From positions 1,798,001-1,862,000 of the forward strand of contig NZ_CP056122.1 in NCBI RefSeq assembly GCF_018219455.1: DNA of 64,000 nt. The letters are read 5' to 3'. Position numbers and translations under genes: made by a program. Positions 26,669 to 37,234 of this stretch are shown here, one piece after another. This DNA is from Moritella sp. 5. Its GTDB lineage: Bacteria; Pseudomonadota; Gammaproteobacteria; Enterobacterales; Moritellaceae. Numbering within the stretch: the stretch's first letter is position 1; every line of letters starts with the position of its first letter. A model generated the notes under the pieces. That model searched no databases and was not told the DNA's origin. It was given only the letters and a program-made list of their open reading frames with translations.

Positions 26669-28261
26669 TTATGCTTTTGCTAGTGCTTTTTCTGCAAGTA
26701 GCGCATCTTGTGCTTTAGTCATCTTAATTGCAGCCATTGGCCCTGTTAACAAGGTTGCGGCAATAAGCAATGATACTGGTACAGCAGTAATCACAATGAA
26801 TGATTGTAGTGCATTTAAACCACCGTCACCCGCGAGTAATAACGCTGCAGCAACACAACCCATGATAACAGCCCAGAATATGCGCTGCTTACGGTCGGGT
26901 TCATTGTCGCCTGATACAACCATCGCAATAGAATAAGCCATTGAATCACCTGTGGTAACCACAAACGTTGTTGTTAGTACCAAGAATGCAGGTAGCAAGA
27001 TTTCGCTTAATGGTAATTGCTGTAATGATGCTAACAATACCGCGGGCAAGCCTGCTTCATTTAATGGGCCTGAAATAATACCTGGCGTTTGTAACTCGAG
27101 GAAGATACCTGTACCACCCAATACCGAGAACCAGAAGTTTGTTGCAATCGGAGCGCCAACGGCAACAGCCAATACTAACTCACGAATACTACGACCTTCT
27201 GAAATACGCGCAATAAAAATCGCCATCATAGGTGCAAAACCAATGAACCAGCCCCAGAAAAACCAAGTCCACCAAACATTCCAACCTGGATTGTCGTTAG
27301 TCAGGCTCATGGTTGGCATGTCTTGCAAGTAAGTTGCGAATGCACGGCCAAACTGTTCAAAGATGAATTGTGTTGGGCCTAAAATCAGAATCGCGAGCAG
27401 TAATGCAAATGCGCCAATGACGTTTAAGCGACTAAGCCACTGTAAACCTTTGTCCATGCCAGATGCGGCTGATAGTGCACAAATCAACACAACCACTGCT
27501 AATATCATCAGCTGAGAGTTCATGTCATTTTTAAGGCCTGTTAGCACTTCAAGGCTATAACCCATTTGCGATGCTAAGAAACCAATTGGACCAATTGTAC
27601 CTGCAGCGACGGCAATAATTGAACATGCGTCAATCACTGCACCAAACCAATGGTTTTCTAGACGATTACCAACGATAGGGAAAAGTAACGCACGTGGGCG
27701 CAGCTTAATACCATGATGGTGATGTGCATACATCAATACAATCGTTGCGAGTGTGCCAAGCACTGACCACGCAAGGAACCCCCAATGCAAGAAGCTTTGG
27801 CTTAGTGCTGGAACAACGGCTTCAACAGTTGACCCTGTAATGTCAGGATAACTTGCTGATGGCGTAATGAAATGATAAATCGGTTCTGCTGCAGACCAGA
27901 AAACACCACCACCTGCTAAAAGCGTACACATGATCATTGCTAACCAGCGGAAGGTGCCTATTTCGGGTTTGGTTTTCATGCCCATACGCGTTTTACCGTA
28001 TCGGGTTGCTGCGATGCATAATGCAACTGCAAAGTTTGCTACCATTAGCCATTGCCAAAAGTAACCAAATTGTCCAGCAGCAGCTGAAAATAAGTCTTGA
28101 ATTAAGGTTGTGAAACGAGGGAGGTCGATGATCGCAGCTAATAAGAATAAGCTAATGAAGCCAATCGTTAATGCTGGAACCAATTTGTCGCTTTTGCGAC
28201 GCTCTGAGGTAGTCGTTTTTACGGGTACATCTTCGCCAGTCTGGCATGCATTTACTTGCAT
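26669..28261 (-). CDS. BCCT family betaine/carnitine/choline transporter
   Basis: A 530-residue inner-membrane sodium- or proton-coupled transporter of the betaine-choline-carnitine family, with twelve hydrophobic segments. The central signature is seen around NVWWTWFFWGWFIGFAPMMA, and TTTFVVTTGDSMAYSIAMVV is the conserved unwound segment. The likely role is uptake of glycine betaine or a related quaternary amine for osmoprotection or catabolism. The frame opens 22 codons further upstream, but that extension has no ribosome site; ATG 28261 follows AGTGAGAA and starts the expected hydrophilic N-terminus. Neither osmosensory C-terminal extension nor betaine catabolic genes are seen next to it. 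Confidence 0.92.
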   Translation of the reverse strand: MQVNACQTGEDVPVKTTTSERRKSDKLVPALTIGFISLFLLAAIIDLPRFTTLIQDLFSAAAGQFGYFWQWLMVANFAVALCIAATRYGKTRMGMKTKPEIGTFRWLAMIMCTLLAGGGVFWSAAEPIYHFITPSASYPDITGSTVEAVVPALSQSFLHWGFLAWSVLGTLATIVLMYAHHHHGIKLRPRALLFPIVGNRLENHWFGAVIDACSIIAVAAGTIGPIGFLASQMGYSLEVLTGLKNDMNSQLMILAVVVLICALSAASGMDKGLQWLSRLNVIGAFALLLAILILGPTQFIFEQFGRAFATYLQDMPTMSLTNDNPGWNVWWTWFFWGWFIGFAPMMAIFIARISEGRSIRELVLAVAVGAPIATNFWFSVLGGTGIFLELQTPGIISGPLNEAGLPAVLLASLQQLPLSEILLPAFLVLTTTFVVTTGDSMAYSIAMVVSGDNEPDRKQRIFWAVIMGCVAAALLLAGDGGLNALQSFIVITAVPVSLLIAATLLTGPMAAIKMTKAQDALLAEKALAKA

Positions 28262-28550
28262 AAAATTCTCACTAAGGGGTGAGGGGCGGTATATTACCAG
28301 TATTTTATTAATATTCCAGTTCAACATTCCTGCCGATTATGTTTTGCGATATATTTAACCAATACGTTTGTTTTTTCGATATTTTAAAGTTATTACTGTC
28401 AGTGACTTAGGGCCATTGGTACCTCGTTGGTAATATTTTGTGTTAATCGTTGTTTAGAGTGTGGTTATTTTTTGATCTTACTCTACTTGTAACATGGTGT
28501 TTACATTAATATACTCAGCGACATACATATTATTTTAGGAGTGTAGCGTT

Positions 28551-29141
28551 ATTAAATATTTTTGGGTTTTAACTTTTGCAGTCGTACTTATTTGGTCTGG
28601 TATTGATCCAAAAGATCAGTTTACTTGGTTCCTTGAAGTTGTGCCTGCAATAATCGGCGCTGTTATTTTAGCGTCAACCTACAATAGTTTTAGACTGACT
28701 TCACTACTGTATGGTTTCATTTTGGCGCATTGTATTGTCTTGATGATAGGTGGTCATTACACGTATGCCGAAGTCCCTTTTTTTGATGGTTTATTTGGTG
28801 CAGAAAGGAATAATTACGATAAAGTTGGGCATTTCTTCCAAGGTTTTGTACCTGCATTAATTGCCAGAGAATTATTGATACGAAAGAACGTGGTTAATGG
28901 TGATCGTTGGCGGGTACTGTTTATTATCTCGGTGAGTCTCGCGTTTAGTGCCTTCTATGAACTTATCGAATGGTGGGTGGCGTTAATGACAGGAGAGAAT
29001 GCTGAAGCATTTTTAGGTACACAAGGCTATATCTGGGATACCCAATCTGATATGGGGCTTGCATTATTAGGGGCGATAGTCTCAGTTTTATTACTATCTA
29101 AGTTCCACGACCGACAGCTCAATGATATAGCAAAGCCTTAA
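28551..29141 (+). CDS. DUF2238 inner-membrane protein (YjdF-like), probable AUU start
   Basis: A 196-residue polytopic membrane protein of the DUF2238 family (E. coli YjdF), about six membrane segments, function unknown. Conserved phrases are YDKVGHFFQGFVPALIAREL, AFSAFYELIEWWVALMTGE and GTQGYIWDTQSDMGLALLGA. The first ATG/GTG in frame is GTG 28641, which would delete the first membrane segment. Translation of the open frame from ATT 28551 restores it (KYFWVLTFAVVLIWSGIDPK), and AGGAG at 28537-28541 is nine bases before that ATT. No ATG, GTG or TTG exists between the in-frame stop at 28536 and GTG 28641. I therefore propose an AUU start, as known for infC and pcnB. Confidence 0.78.
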   Translation: MKYFWVLTFAVVLIWSGIDPKDQFTWFLEVVPAIIGAVILASTYNSFRLTSLLYGFILAHCIVLMIGGHYTYAEVPFFDGLFGAERNNYDKVGHFFQGFVPALIARELLIRKNVVNGDRWRVLFIISVSLAFSAFYELIEWWVALMTGENAEAFLGTQGYIWDTQSDMGLALLGAIVSVLLLSKFHDRQLNDIAKP

Positions 29142-29181
29142 ATTTGATTATGTTTGTATAAAATCATGGATTTAAGGCTTT
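29132..29181. terminator. Bidirectional terminator between DUF2238 gene and hutH
   Basis: AAAGCCTTAAAT (29132-29143), which overlaps the DUF2238 stop codon, pairs perfectly with ATTTAAGGCTTT (29170-29181), followed by TTATCTT. It serves the convergent hut operon as well. Confidence 0.8.
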
Positions 29182-29197
29182 TATCTTATTTAAGTTG

Positions 29198-30730
29198 TTA
29201 GAAACTAGGCAGCATGTCTCTTGCAACAAGCTTGTTGTGGGCCGCTTCTAGGAGCAGTTGATTCGCTTTGGCAATATCGGGTGCAAAGTAGCGGTCTTTG
29301 TCGTAGAAATAGACACGTTCACGTAATTCTGCTTTAGCCTGTTCAATTAATGGGGATGATTTTAGCGGCGCTCTGAAATCAAGTCCTTGTGCCGCAGACA
29401 GCAGCTCAACCGCTAAGATACCACGGGTATTTTCAGCCATGTCTTTTAAACGGCGCCCAGCAAAGGTCGCCATAGATACATGATCTTCTTGGTTGGCTGA
29501 GGTTGGTAAGCTATCAACCGATGCTGGATGGGCTAATGACTTGTTCTCACTGGCTAACGCCGCTGCAGTTACCTGTGCGATCATAAAGCCAGAGTTAACG
29601 CCGCCATTATCTACGAGGAATGGCGGTAATTTACTTAAGCTGCTGTCAATTAATAGTGCCATGCGACGTTCCGATAAACTGCCTATCTCAGCAAGCGCAA
29701 GCGCAAGATTATCACTGGCCATCGCAATGGGTTCAGCGTGGAAGTTACCCGCCGAGATAATGTCGCCATCATCGGCAAACACTAACGGATTATCTGACAC
29801 TGAATTGGCTTCGATTTCGAAAATTTCAGCTGAATTACGGATCTGCTGTAAACATGCGCCCATTACTTGTGGCTGACAACGGAGTGAGTAAGGGTCTTGG
29901 ACTTTTTCACATGCCGTGTGAGAATTACCAATTTCACTGCTAAATTCAAGTATGTGACGATACATAGTTGCTGAGTCCATTTGTGACCGATGACCACGGA
30001 CTCGGTGAACGCGTGGATCAAACGGGCGACGGCTACCAAGCGCAGCTTCCACTGTCATTGCGCCACATAAGGTTGCTGAAGCAAACAGATCTTCGGCAGC
30101 AAATAATCCTTCAAGGCCAAACGCAGTAGATGCTTGCGTGCCGTTTAACAAGGCTAACCCTTCTTTCGGCGCTAACGTGATCTTCTGCATGCCTGCAATC
30201 GTTAATGCTTCTTCTCCAGAAATGACGTTACCTTGATGGCGCGCTTCACCTTCACCCAGTAATACTGTACTCATGTGGGCAAGGGGGGCGAGGTCACCCG
30301 ATGCCCCCACTGAACCTTTTTTCGGTACGCACGGGTAAACTTCGGCATTAACTAGTTGTATTAACGCTTCAATAACCGATAAACGAATGCCAGAAAAACC
30401 ACGCGCGAGACTGTTAATTTTAAGAACCATCATCAACCGTACGGTTTCATCATTCATGAACTCTCCGATACCTGCTGCATGAGATAGCACGATACTACGC
30501 TGTAATGTTTCGAGATCTTCTGGCGCGATACGGGTGTTAGCAAGCAGGCCAAATCCGGTATTAATACCGTAAGCAACCCGGTTTTCGGCAATGACGTTAT
30601 TTACAATTTCTGTGCTGGCATGGATATCATCGTAACAGCGAGGGTCGAGCGAAACCTGCACAGGGGCACGACTGATTTGACGAAGTTGTGCCAGGGTAAG
30701 TTGTCCAGGCTTAATTGTTAGTTGGTACAT
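29198..30730 (-). CDS. hutH: Histidine ammonia-lyase HutH
   Basis: A 510-residue cytosolic enzyme that deaminates L-histidine to trans-urocanate, step one of histidine degradation. The A143-S144-G145 triplet in [17 protein letters not shown] forms the autocatalytic MIO electrophile. INTGFG, the Y-loop near [11 protein letters not shown] and the late NQEDHVSMA are conserved. Length matches P. putida HutH (510). A TTG four codons upstream is open, but GGAG in TTGGAGAAAAAC is spaced for ATG 30730. It is the last gene of hutI-hutG-hutU-hutH and lies 27 bases from hutU, so it is expressed from the promoter before hutI. Confidence 0.97.
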   Translation of the reverse strand: MYQLTIKPGQLTLAQLRQISRAPVQVSLDPRCYDDIHASTEIVNNVIAENRVAYGINTGFGLLANTRIAPEDLETLQRSIVLSHAAGIGEFMNDETVRLMMVLKINSLARGFSGIRLSVIEALIQLVNAEVYPCVPKKGSVGASGDLAPLAHMSTVLLGEGEARHQGNVISGEEALTIAGMQKITLAPKEGLALLNGTQASTAFGLEGLFAAEDLFASATLCGAMTVEAALGSRRPFDPRVHRVRGHRSQMDSATMYRHILEFSSEIGNSHTACEKVQDPYSLRCQPQVMGACLQQIRNSAEIFEIEANSVSDNPLVFADDGDIISAGNFHAEPIAMASDNLALALAEIGSLSERRMALLIDSSLSKLPPFLVDNGGVNSGFMIAQVTAAALASENKSLAHPASVDSLPTSANQEDHVSMATFAGRRLKDMAENTRGILAVELLSAAQGLDFRAPLKSSPLIEQAKAELRERVYFYDKDRYFAPDIAKANQLLLEAAHNKLVARDMLPSF

Positions 30731-30757
30731 GTTTTTCTCCAAAATTATTTATACCAA

Positions 30758-32428
30758 TTATTTAAGCATCGGTAGGTCTAAGTTTTGTTCTTTCGCGCAG
30801 GTTTTGGCAAGATCATAACCCGCATCGGCATGGCGCATGACACCAGTGGCTGGATCGTTATGTAATACACGACTAATACGTTCATGGGCATCATCGGTGC
30901 CGTCACAAAGTATCACCATGCCTGAATGTTGAGAGAAGCCCATGCCAACGCCGCCGCCATGATGCAGTGATACCCAAGTAGCACCACTTGCTGTATTGAG
31001 CAGAGCGTTTAATAGTGGCCAATCCGAAACGGCATCAGAACCATCCATCATGCCTTCGGTTTCGCGATTAGGACTCGCAACAGAACCGGAATCAAGGTGA
31101 TCTCGGCCAATTACAATTGGCGCTTTAAGTTCGCCATTTTTAACCATTTCGTTAAAGGCCAAACCAAGACGTTGACGGTCTTTTAAGCCAACCCAACAAA
31201 TACGTGCTGGCAGGCCTTGGAATTGAATGCGTTCGCGTGCCATGTCTAACCAGTTGTGTAGCTGTGGATTATCTGGGATCAACTCTTTTACTTTTTGATC
31301 TGTTTTGTAGATATCTTCTGGATCGCCAGACAATGCAACCCAGCGGAAAGGACCTATGCCTTCACAGAAAAGTGGGCGAATATAGGCGGGCACAAACCCG
31401 GGGAAATCAAACGCATTATCAACGCCTTCTTCCAGTGCCATTTGACGAATGTTATTACCATAATCTACCGTTGCTGAACCTGCTTTTTGCAGTTCTAACA
31501 TGGCTTGTACTTGTACCGCCATTGATTGTTTCGCGGCTTTAACGACAACCGCTTCATCTTCTTTACGCATTGACGCGGCATGTGCCATCGTCCAACCTTG
31601 AGGTAAATAGCCATTAAGTGGATCATGGGCTGATGTTTGGTCGGTAGTACAATCTGGTACGACACCACGTTTCACTAATTCAGGGAAAATATCGGCGGCA
31701 TTACCAAGTAGGCCAATCGAAGTTGGTTGCTTGTTTTTGATTGCTTCATCAAGTAGCGCTAATGCTTCATCAAGACTTGTTGCTTTTTTATCGACATAAC
31801 CGGTACGCAAGCGGTAATCAATACGTGATTCATCACATTCAACGGCAATCATGGAGAAACCAGCCATCGTAGCTGCAAGCGGTTGTGCGCCACCCATGCC
31901 ACCTAAACCACCTGTTAATACCCAGCGACCTTGTGCTTGGCCGTTAAAATGTTGTTTAGCCATGGCTACAAATGTTTCGTACGTACCTTGCACAATACCT
32001 TGTGAACCAATATAAATCCAAGAACCTGCGGTCATTTGCCCGTACATCATCAAGCCTGCTTTATCGAGCTTGTTGAAGTGTTCCCAGTTTGCCCAATGCG
32101 GGACTAGGTTTGAGTTAGCAATCAGTACACGCGGTGCATTACTGTGGGTCTTGAATACGCCAACTGGTTTACCTGATTGTACAAGGAGTGTTTCATCATC
32201 CTCTAAACGTTTTAGTACTTCGACTATTTTGTCGTAACATTCCCAATCACGCGCCGCGCGACCAATGCCGCCATAAACAACCAATGCATGTGGATGCTCG
32301 GCAACATCAGGGTGTAGATTGTTCATCAACATGCGTAATGGCGCTTCGGTTTGCCATGATTTAGCGTTGAGTTGGGTGCCGTGAGGGGCAATGATAGTAC
32401 GAGACGTATCTAAACGTTTATCTGTCAT
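30758..32428 (-). CDS. hutU: Urocanate hydratase HutU
   Basis: A 556-residue NAD-dependent cytosolic enzyme converting urocanate to 4-imidazolone-5-propionate, step two of histidine degradation. The NAD-binding stretch [13 protein letters not shown], the phrase [14 protein letters not shown] and the late [19 protein letters not shown] are diagnostic. Length equals the family (about 555). It starts 13 bases after hutG, in the middle of the hut operon, with AGGA upstream of ATG 32428. No irregularities. Confidence 0.97.
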   Translation of the reverse strand: MTDKRLDTSRTIIAPHGTQLNAKSWQTEAPLRMLMNNLHPDVAEHPHALVVYGGIGRAARDWECYDKIVEVLKRLEDDETLLVQSGKPVGVFKTHSNAPRVLIANSNLVPHWANWEHFNKLDKAGLMMYGQMTAGSWIYIGSQGIVQGTYETFVAMAKQHFNGQAQGRWVLTGGLGGMGGAQPLAATMAGFSMIAVECDESRIDYRLRTGYVDKKATSLDEALALLDEAIKNKQPTSIGLLGNAADIFPELVKRGVVPDCTTDQTSAHDPLNGYLPQGWTMAHAASMRKEDEAVVVKAAKQSMAVQVQAMLELQKAGSATVDYGNNIRQMALEEGVDNAFDFPGFVPAYIRPLFCEGIGPFRWVALSGDPEDIYKTDQKVKELIPDNPQLHNWLDMARERIQFQGLPARICWVGLKDRQRLGLAFNEMVKNGELKAPIVIGRDHLDSGSVASPNRETEGMMDGSDAVSDWPLLNALLNTASGATWVSLHHGGGVGMGFSQHSGMVILCDGTDDAHERISRVLHNDPATGVMRHADAGYDLAKTCAKEQNLDLPMLK

Positions 32429-32441
32429 TAGGATTTCCTTT

Positions 32442-33545
32442 TCACTTGAACATGGCGCGGGTGATATCCCACGTTAATCGTGCTGCAAGTCTTGCAGTTT
32501 GATTGTCTATATCAAAATTGGGATTGTATTCAGCTAAATCAGCTACTAGCAATTTTGCTTGGCCTGCGGTATTTCTAGCGTTAAATATGGGTTGTAGTAA
32601 TGCTTCGACACTTTCATAATTCACCCCACGTGCTGCTGGTGCGCTAACTCCGGGCGCTGTGCTTGCAGAGAATACATCGATATCTATGGTCAGATAGAGG
32701 TAATCCACATTATCAATAAATGCGATTAACTCTTCGATACGCTCGGCAAGGTGATAAGAAGCCAGCTGGTGGTCTTCGCGATAATGTACTCCAAGTTGAT
32801 CTGCGAGGGTGAATAACGCTTGGGTATTACTGGCGCGACTGACACCAAGGCACGCATAATTAAACGCCCAGCCGAGTTGTTGGCAGTGTTTCGCGATCTG
32901 ATTAAATGGCGTGCCTGAGCTAGTTGGGAACGCTTGTTCGTCTGCTGAATAGGTGCGTAAGTCAAAATGGGCATCAAAGTTGATAATGCCAATTTTCGGT
33001 TTGTTTACTTTTGCTGTTTGGAAATGCTGAGCTAATCCTTGGAATGTTCCCCAAGCGATTTCGTGTCCACCCCCTAATACCATCACTTTGTTTTGTTGGT
33101 TGAGGGCTATCTCGACATGGTTGGCCAGTTCTTTTTGGCTGGCGGCTAAATCAGTATCGTTGCAATAGATATTACCTGCATCAACAAAGGTTGACGTGCT
33201 AGTACCTGTATCTCTATCTGTAAAAGCAGCATTGTCATGATGCCATGCGGTATTTGCGAGGGCTTTACGAATAAGATCCGGTGCTTGTACTGCGCCAACA
33301 CGGCCTTTATTACGTTTTACACCTTCATCGCAAGCGAAACCGAGTAGGACAACTCCAGCTTGGTTTGTAGGTTGCTTGCCATTTGTTAATCGCTCGTCTT
33401 CTCCGATTAAAGTGACTTTTTGATGAAAACGCATGCCTGCTTCACCGTCTTCGGCGTCAATTCGACCCTGCCAAATATCAGCATTAGTTGCGGCATGATT
33501 CGTTATTGTATGTTGGGAACCTGCGGAATCCGTTGTTTTAGTCAT
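32442..33545 (-). CDS. hutG: Formimidoylglutamase HutG
   Basis: A 367-residue arginase-superfamily enzyme that hydrolyses N-formimino-L-glutamate to glutamate and formamide, the last step of the four-enzyme Hut route. The binuclear manganese motifs are visible: [26 protein letters not shown] and [20 protein letters not shown]. The open frame extends 37 codons upstream inside hutI, but GGAGAG before ATG 33545 and the family N-terminus favour this start, giving an 8-base overlap with hutI. It is longer than many HutG proteins (about 310-320), the excess being at the N-terminus ([20 protein letters not shown]). Confidence 0.94.
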   Translation of the reverse strand: MTKTTDSAGSQHTITNHAATNADIWQGRIDAEDGEAGMRFHQKVTLIGEDERLTNGKQPTNQAGVVLLGFACDEGVKRNKGRVGAVQAPDLIRKALANTAWHHDNAAFTDRDTGTSTSTFVDAGNIYCNDTDLAASQKELANHVEIALNQQNKVMVLGGGHEIAWGTFQGLAQHFQTAKVNKPKIGIINFDAHFDLRTYSADEQAFPTSSGTPFNQIAKHCQQLGWAFNYACLGVSRASNTQALFTLADQLGVHYREDHQLASYHLAERIEELIAFIDNVDYLYLTIDIDVFSASTAPGVSAPAARGVNYESVEALLQPIFNARNTAGQAKLLVADLAEYNPNFDIDNQTARLAARLTWDITRAMFK

Positions 33546-34749
33546 GACAAATCTCTCCGTTAACGATGCGAGAGTGTAATCTTGGTGTACCCACTTCATA
33601 AGCGAGCTGTGCAGGGTGTTCGATATTCCAGATTGCCAAATCAGCATCATAGCCAACTCTAATTTGGCCGCGTGAATCTTGTAACCCTAACGCGCGTGCC
33701 GCATGGCAAGTTACGCCACGTAATGCTTCTTCAGGCGTTAATCTAAATAAAGTACAGCCCATATTCATCATCATAGTTAACGATGCGATAGGTGAGGTAC
33801 CTGGGTTAAAATCGGTTGCTAATGCCATTGGCACGTTATGTTGACGCAGTAATTCAATGGGTGGTAGTTGGGTTTCTCTTAAAAAGTAGAATGCGCCGGG
33901 AAGCAAGGTCGCGACAGTGCCATGTTCAGCAAGTGCTTTCACGCCTTGCTCGTCAAGGAATTCGATATGATCAACCGAGGTCGCGCCCATTGTTGCGGCA
34001 AGTTCACTTCCGCCAAGGTTACTTAATTGTTCTGTGTGGCCTTTGATGCCCAATCCATAAGATAAAGCAGCCTCGAAAACGGTTTTCGTTTGTGCCAAGT
34101 TAAAACCAATGCCTTCGCAGAATACATCCACAGAGTCCACGAGTTTAGCTGCAACTGCGGCTGGTATTATTTCGTCACACACATAGCGGATATAGCTATC
34201 GGCATTGTCTTTATATTCAGGTGGTACGGCGTGTGCGGCCAGTAGTGTTGTTGATACTTTAATACTGGCATGCAGCTCTAATTGTTTAGCTGCGCGTAGC
34301 ATTTTTAATTCGTCTTCCAGCGTTAAGCCGTAACCCGATTTGATTTCAATCGTGGTAACGCCATCTGAGATCAGTGCAGATAGACGTTGTAGGGCGAGTT
34401 CAACAAGTTGTCTTTCGCTTGCTGCGCGAGTCGCGTTTACGGTCGATAGGATGCCGCCACCTTGTTTGGCGATTGTTTCATACGGCACGCCAGTTAAGCG
34501 TTGCTCAAACTCTTTGGCACGGTTACCTGCAAAAACCAGATGGGTATGACTGTCGATAAGACCCGGTGTAATAAGGCGGTTTTGGTAATCGATAATGTGT
34601 GAGTAGTCTGCTGACGGGCACTGCTGCATTGGACCTATTTCGACTATCTTGCCGTGGGCAATTGCAATGAAACAATGAGGCTGTATTTGGTAATCTGAAT
34701 CACTTTGATCCATGGATACAATTGTTGTATTCGTTAGCAGTAAACTCAT
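33538..34749 (-). CDS. hutI: Imidazolonepropionase HutI
   Basis: A 403-residue metal-dependent amidohydrolase that opens imidazolone-5-propionate to N-formimino-L-glutamate, step three of histidine degradation. The metal site [14 protein letters not shown] and the phrases [49 protein letters not shown] and [12 protein letters not shown] are family hallmarks. Length matches (about 405). It is the first gene of the hut structural operon, 21-30 bases downstream of a HutC-type operator at 34770-34779, and overlaps hutG by 8 bases. Confidence 0.96.
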   Translation of the reverse strand: MSLLLTNTTIVSMDQSDSDYQIQPHCFIAIAHGKIVEIGPMQQCPSADYSHIIDYQNRLITPGLIDSHTHLVFAGNRAKEFEQRLTGVPYETIAKQGGGILSTVNATRAASERQLVELALQRLSALISDGVTTIEIKSGYGLTLEDELKMLRAAKQLELHASIKVSTTLLAAHAVPPEYKDNADSYIRYVCDEIIPAAVAAKLVDSVDVFCEGIGFNLAQTKTVFEAALSYGLGIKGHTEQLSNLGGSELAATMGATSVDHIEFLDEQGVKALAEHGTVATLLPGAFYFLRETQLPPIELLRQHNVPMALATDFNPGTSPIASLTMMMNMGCTLFRLTPEEALRGVTCHAARALGLQDSRGQIRVGYDADLAIWNIEHPAQLAYEVGTPRLHSRIVNGEICHD

Positions 34750-34767
34750 CAGAATCTCACGTCATTT

Positions 34768-34784
34768 AATGTATATACAAATAA
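34768..34784. promoter_or_regulatory. HutC operator candidate before hutI
   Basis: TGTATATACA (34770-34779) is a perfect palindrome followed by AATAA. The stretch TATACAAATAA (34774-34784) recurs exactly upstream of hutC. HutC/GntR repressors bind TGTATATACA-like sites, relieved by urocanate. Confidence 0.7.
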
Positions 34785-34933
34785 ATAGACAATTTAGATA
34801 CAAATGGCAAGTTTTAAATTAACTTGTTGTGACTAAGTACTGGTTTTGTTAATGAAATGAATGTGTTTTTATGATCGTTGTCGATTTAAAAAAAACCGAC
34901 ACATTGTTTGGCATAATGATTTTAATACGGGTG

Positions 34934-35638
34934 CTATATTTCGGCTTTTAGGCTGAGTTTGTATTTATCTGCTGGATGATACAGTAGCGCAACACTGATT
35001 AAATCTTGTTTGCTCCACGTGCGACGATTGAGTAATAAACAAGGTTGTTGCGCTGTTAAATTCAAGTGCTGCTGAATAGAGGCACTTGGCATTATTGCTT
35101 CAACAGTATGTTCAATCGAGCTTAATGGGCAGTTTTTGGTGAGGTATTCATTGGGTGTCGCCAGATTGAAATCTTGTTCGAGATAGTTTGGTGCAAATTC
35201 TGGATTAACCCAGCGTAACTCAAGTTGCAGTGCAATATCATCTTCAAAGTGAATGATTTCACTGAAGAATATAGGGGTTTCAAGCTTCACACCTAGTCTC
35301 ATGGCAATCTCATCATCCGCTTGTATAGCCACTTTCGTTAACACTTTATTGCTGTAGTTTTTACCACGTTGACGGATCTCATCTGCAATATTACGAATAT
35401 CACTCAGTGATGACTCAATCTTTTTCTGGCAGACAAACGTACCTAATCGTGGCGTTCTTTCCAGTAGACCTTTGTTGACTAAATCGCGGATCGCTTTATT
35501 TACCGTCATGCGGCTAACACTAAACTGTTTGGTTAATTCGAGTTCTGTCGGGATCTTGCTTCCAGGCATCCAAACGTGAGAATTTATTTTTTCAAGAATG
35601 AAGTCTTGGATTTGAATATAGCGCGGCGAACTGTTCAT
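34934..35638 (-). CDS. hutC: Histidine utilisation repressor HutC (GntR family)
   Basis: A 234-residue repressor: GntR winged helix at the N-terminus (LTKQFSVSRMTVNKAIRDLV, GLLERTPRLGTFV) and a UTRA effector domain (SNKVLTKVAIQADDEIAMRL, then PSASIQQHLNLTAQQPCLLL). In known systems urocanate lifts repression. It is transcribed on the same strand upstream of hutI with 184 bases between, so it may have its own promoter; copies of TATACAAATAA lie both before hutI and before hutC, implying autoregulation. The frame opens seven codons earlier, but AAGGTT is better spaced for ATG 35638. Confidence 0.94.
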   Translation of the reverse strand: MNSSPRYIQIQDFILEKINSHVWMPGSKIPTELELTKQFSVSRMTVNKAIRDLVNKGLLERTPRLGTFVCQKKIESSLSDIRNIADEIRQRGKNYSNKVLTKVAIQADDEIAMRLGVKLETPIFFSEIIHFEDDIALQLELRWVNPEFAPNYLEQDFNLATPNEYLTKNCPLSSIEHTVEAIMPSASIQQHLNLTAQQPCLLLNRRTWSKQDLISVALLYHPADKYKLSLKAEI

Positions 35639-35689
35639 AGCGTCTAACCTTAATAACATCTAACTTTAATAGCAGTATAATGGAGTAAT

Positions 35690-35718
35690 CAATTAAACTT
35701 AATTGACTATACAAATAA
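35690..35718. promoter_or_regulatory. Candidate operator/promoter region of hutC
   Basis: CAATTAA-AC-TTAATTG (35690-35705) is a perfect palindrome. It is followed by TATACAAATAA (35708-35718), an exact 11-base copy of the half-site found in the hutI operator. This suggests HutC autoregulation. Confidence 0.5.
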
Positions 35719-35934
35719 TCTATTAGTTAGCAATAAAATGCAAGTTATTATGTGTGGGGGTTAGTTCGCTATATTTTACATAGCGACTATTTGAGTATTC
35801 TGTTGATGGTTAAGCTTACAGTTTGATAGTTATTGATTAATTTGAAGCTTGTTTTGTTTTTGTTATAAGTATTTATAACAATAAGATGAAAATTATGATT
35901 AACTACCCATATTTGAATACAGGGAAAGGTTATT

Positions 35935-36681
35935 TTGAAGAAACTTAATAAATATATACTATCTATTGGGGCTGTTTTGGCTATTAGTTTGGCATTTTTT
36001 ATGGGGACAAGCACGGGTACAAATTCTCTCGTGTATGTACAAGCATCCAAAGGAAGTTTTAATGATGCAGCAATAACTCAATTATTTTCACTGAAACCAA
36101 AACTAAGGGCTGACGTAATATTTTCAGGCACACCTAAAAATGTTTTTAAGTTAGCTAATGAAAATAACGAGCTTGCCTTTGCTGCTGTTACCAACTCCAC
36201 GATAGAAGGTAATCTTGTACAAGCTAGTGTTAAAGCAGTTCAAGAGTATAAAATTACTGATGTTAAAGCTTTAATTTCAATACCGATTGAAATGTGCGTA
36301 TTGATGAATACAGATGATATTAAGAAAAAGAATGAAATAAAATATATTGCTTCACATCCTGCGGCACTAAAGCAAATTTATAAATGGAAAACCCCATTAA
36401 ATGTAGAGGAAATTTCGGTTCCAGAAGGCACGGCAGCAGCTGCTGAAAAAGTATCTCAAAACAAATATCCAGCAGGAACCGCTGCGATAGGATCTTGCGT
36501 TCTTGAATCAACGTATCCTCATTTAGCTGTAGTTGCCAAAGGTGTTCAAGATAATAAAAATAATAATACTTCTTTTTTATTAGCCAAAGTGGAAAAACGA
36601 GATACTCTTTTAACTGAGTTGGAAGCAAGGGCAGAGCTGAATAAAGCAATAAGTACATCAATTAATATAACTGAAAAGTAA
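35935..36681 (+). CDS. Exported prephenate-dehydratase-like protein
   Basis: A 248-residue protein with an N-terminal signal/anchor (about 9-27) and a periplasmic domain resembling the prephenate dehydratase (PDT) fold. The similarity is seen in SHPAALKQIYKWK, VEEISVPEGTAAAAEKVSQN, then GTAAIGSCVLESTYPHLAVV and GVQDNKNNNTSFLLAK, which parallel the PDT sequence around SHPQAL, STAxAA, AAIxSxxAA, and IQDxxxNxTRF. The catalytic TRF reads T212-S213-F214, so the arginine is replaced. Exported PDT-like proteins are uncommon; it may bind rather than dehydrate a ligand, as periplasmic type-II binding folds do. Start is TTG 35935, preceded by AAAGG. Monocistronic with a terminator after it. Confidence 0.65.
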   Translation: MKKLNKYILSIGAVLAISLAFFMGTSTGTNSLVYVQASKGSFNDAAITQLFSLKPKLRADVIFSGTPKNVFKLANENNELAFAAVTNSTIEGNLVQASVKAVQEYKITDVKALISIPIEMCVLMNTDDIKKKNEIKYIASHPAALKQIYKWKTPLNVEEISVPEGTAAAAEKVSQNKYPAGTAAIGSCVLESTYPHLAVVAKGVQDNKNNNTSFLLAKVEKRDTLLTELEARAELNKAISTSINITEK

Positions 36682-36724
36682 GCTCTATCGCATCAACATT
36701 TTAGTTTGTTGTGGTTTATGACAT

Positions 36725-36750
36725 AAGACCTCCTAATTGGAGGTCTTTTT
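36725..36750 (+). terminator. Terminator of the PDT-like gene
   Basis: AAGACCTCC (36725-36733), loop TAATT, GGAGGTCTT (36739-36747) and a T run. It is nearly identical to an orphan hairpin at 38454-38477. Confidence 0.85.
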
Positions 36751-36802
36751 GATCTTTAAGTTGGCATAGATATAACCCGGATTATTTGTATTAGCCCTGA
36801 TT

Positions 36803-37234
36803 TTACTTTACCGATTTAGCCCTGATTATTTCACAGCCGTGACTTCCTTTTAAACTGACTTCTTCTGTATATTCATCAGGGTACGATACATGAACTGTAT
36901 AATTACATTCAGTTTGATTTGCTGATGTCGATGATATGGTTCCCACGTAGTAATCTTGCCAAGCACCTGCTTGTTTTAATTCAAATATTGAATTTTTAGG
37001 AAGATCTAATTGTGTTTTTTCATCTACTTTATAAGCCTTACATAAGTCTTTGTTGTCATTGTTATATGTGCACAATATACCCAGTGGTTCATTAGGGTTT
37101 TCTTCTTTATTATAAACTTTTAGTATGAAAATATTTCTATCACTCATGTTGCCATCTGTGGATAAAGTTATAGAGTCAGCAAAGCTATTAGCGCTACAAA
37201 GTAAAGACGCTATTATTAATGATATTTTTTTCAT
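36803..37234 (-). CDS. Hypothetical exported protein
   Basis: A 143-residue protein with a clear signal peptide (MKKISLIIASLLCSANSFAD, cleavage near residue 19-20). The mature part is beta-rich and contains four cysteines (in LCTYNNDNKDLCKAY, TECNY and HGCEII), enough for two disulfides. I recognise no family. Start ATG 37234 has AGGATAATA upstream. Neighbours on either side are other exported proteins on mixed strands, so this looks like a small accessory patch. Confidence 0.65.
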   Translation of the reverse strand: MKKISLIIASLLCSANSFADSITLSTDGNMSDRNIFILKVYNKEENPNEPLGILCTYNNDNKDLCKAYKVDEKTQLDLPKNSIFELKQAGAWQDYYVGTISSTSANQTECNYTVHVSYPDEYTEEVSLKGSHGCEIIRAKSVK

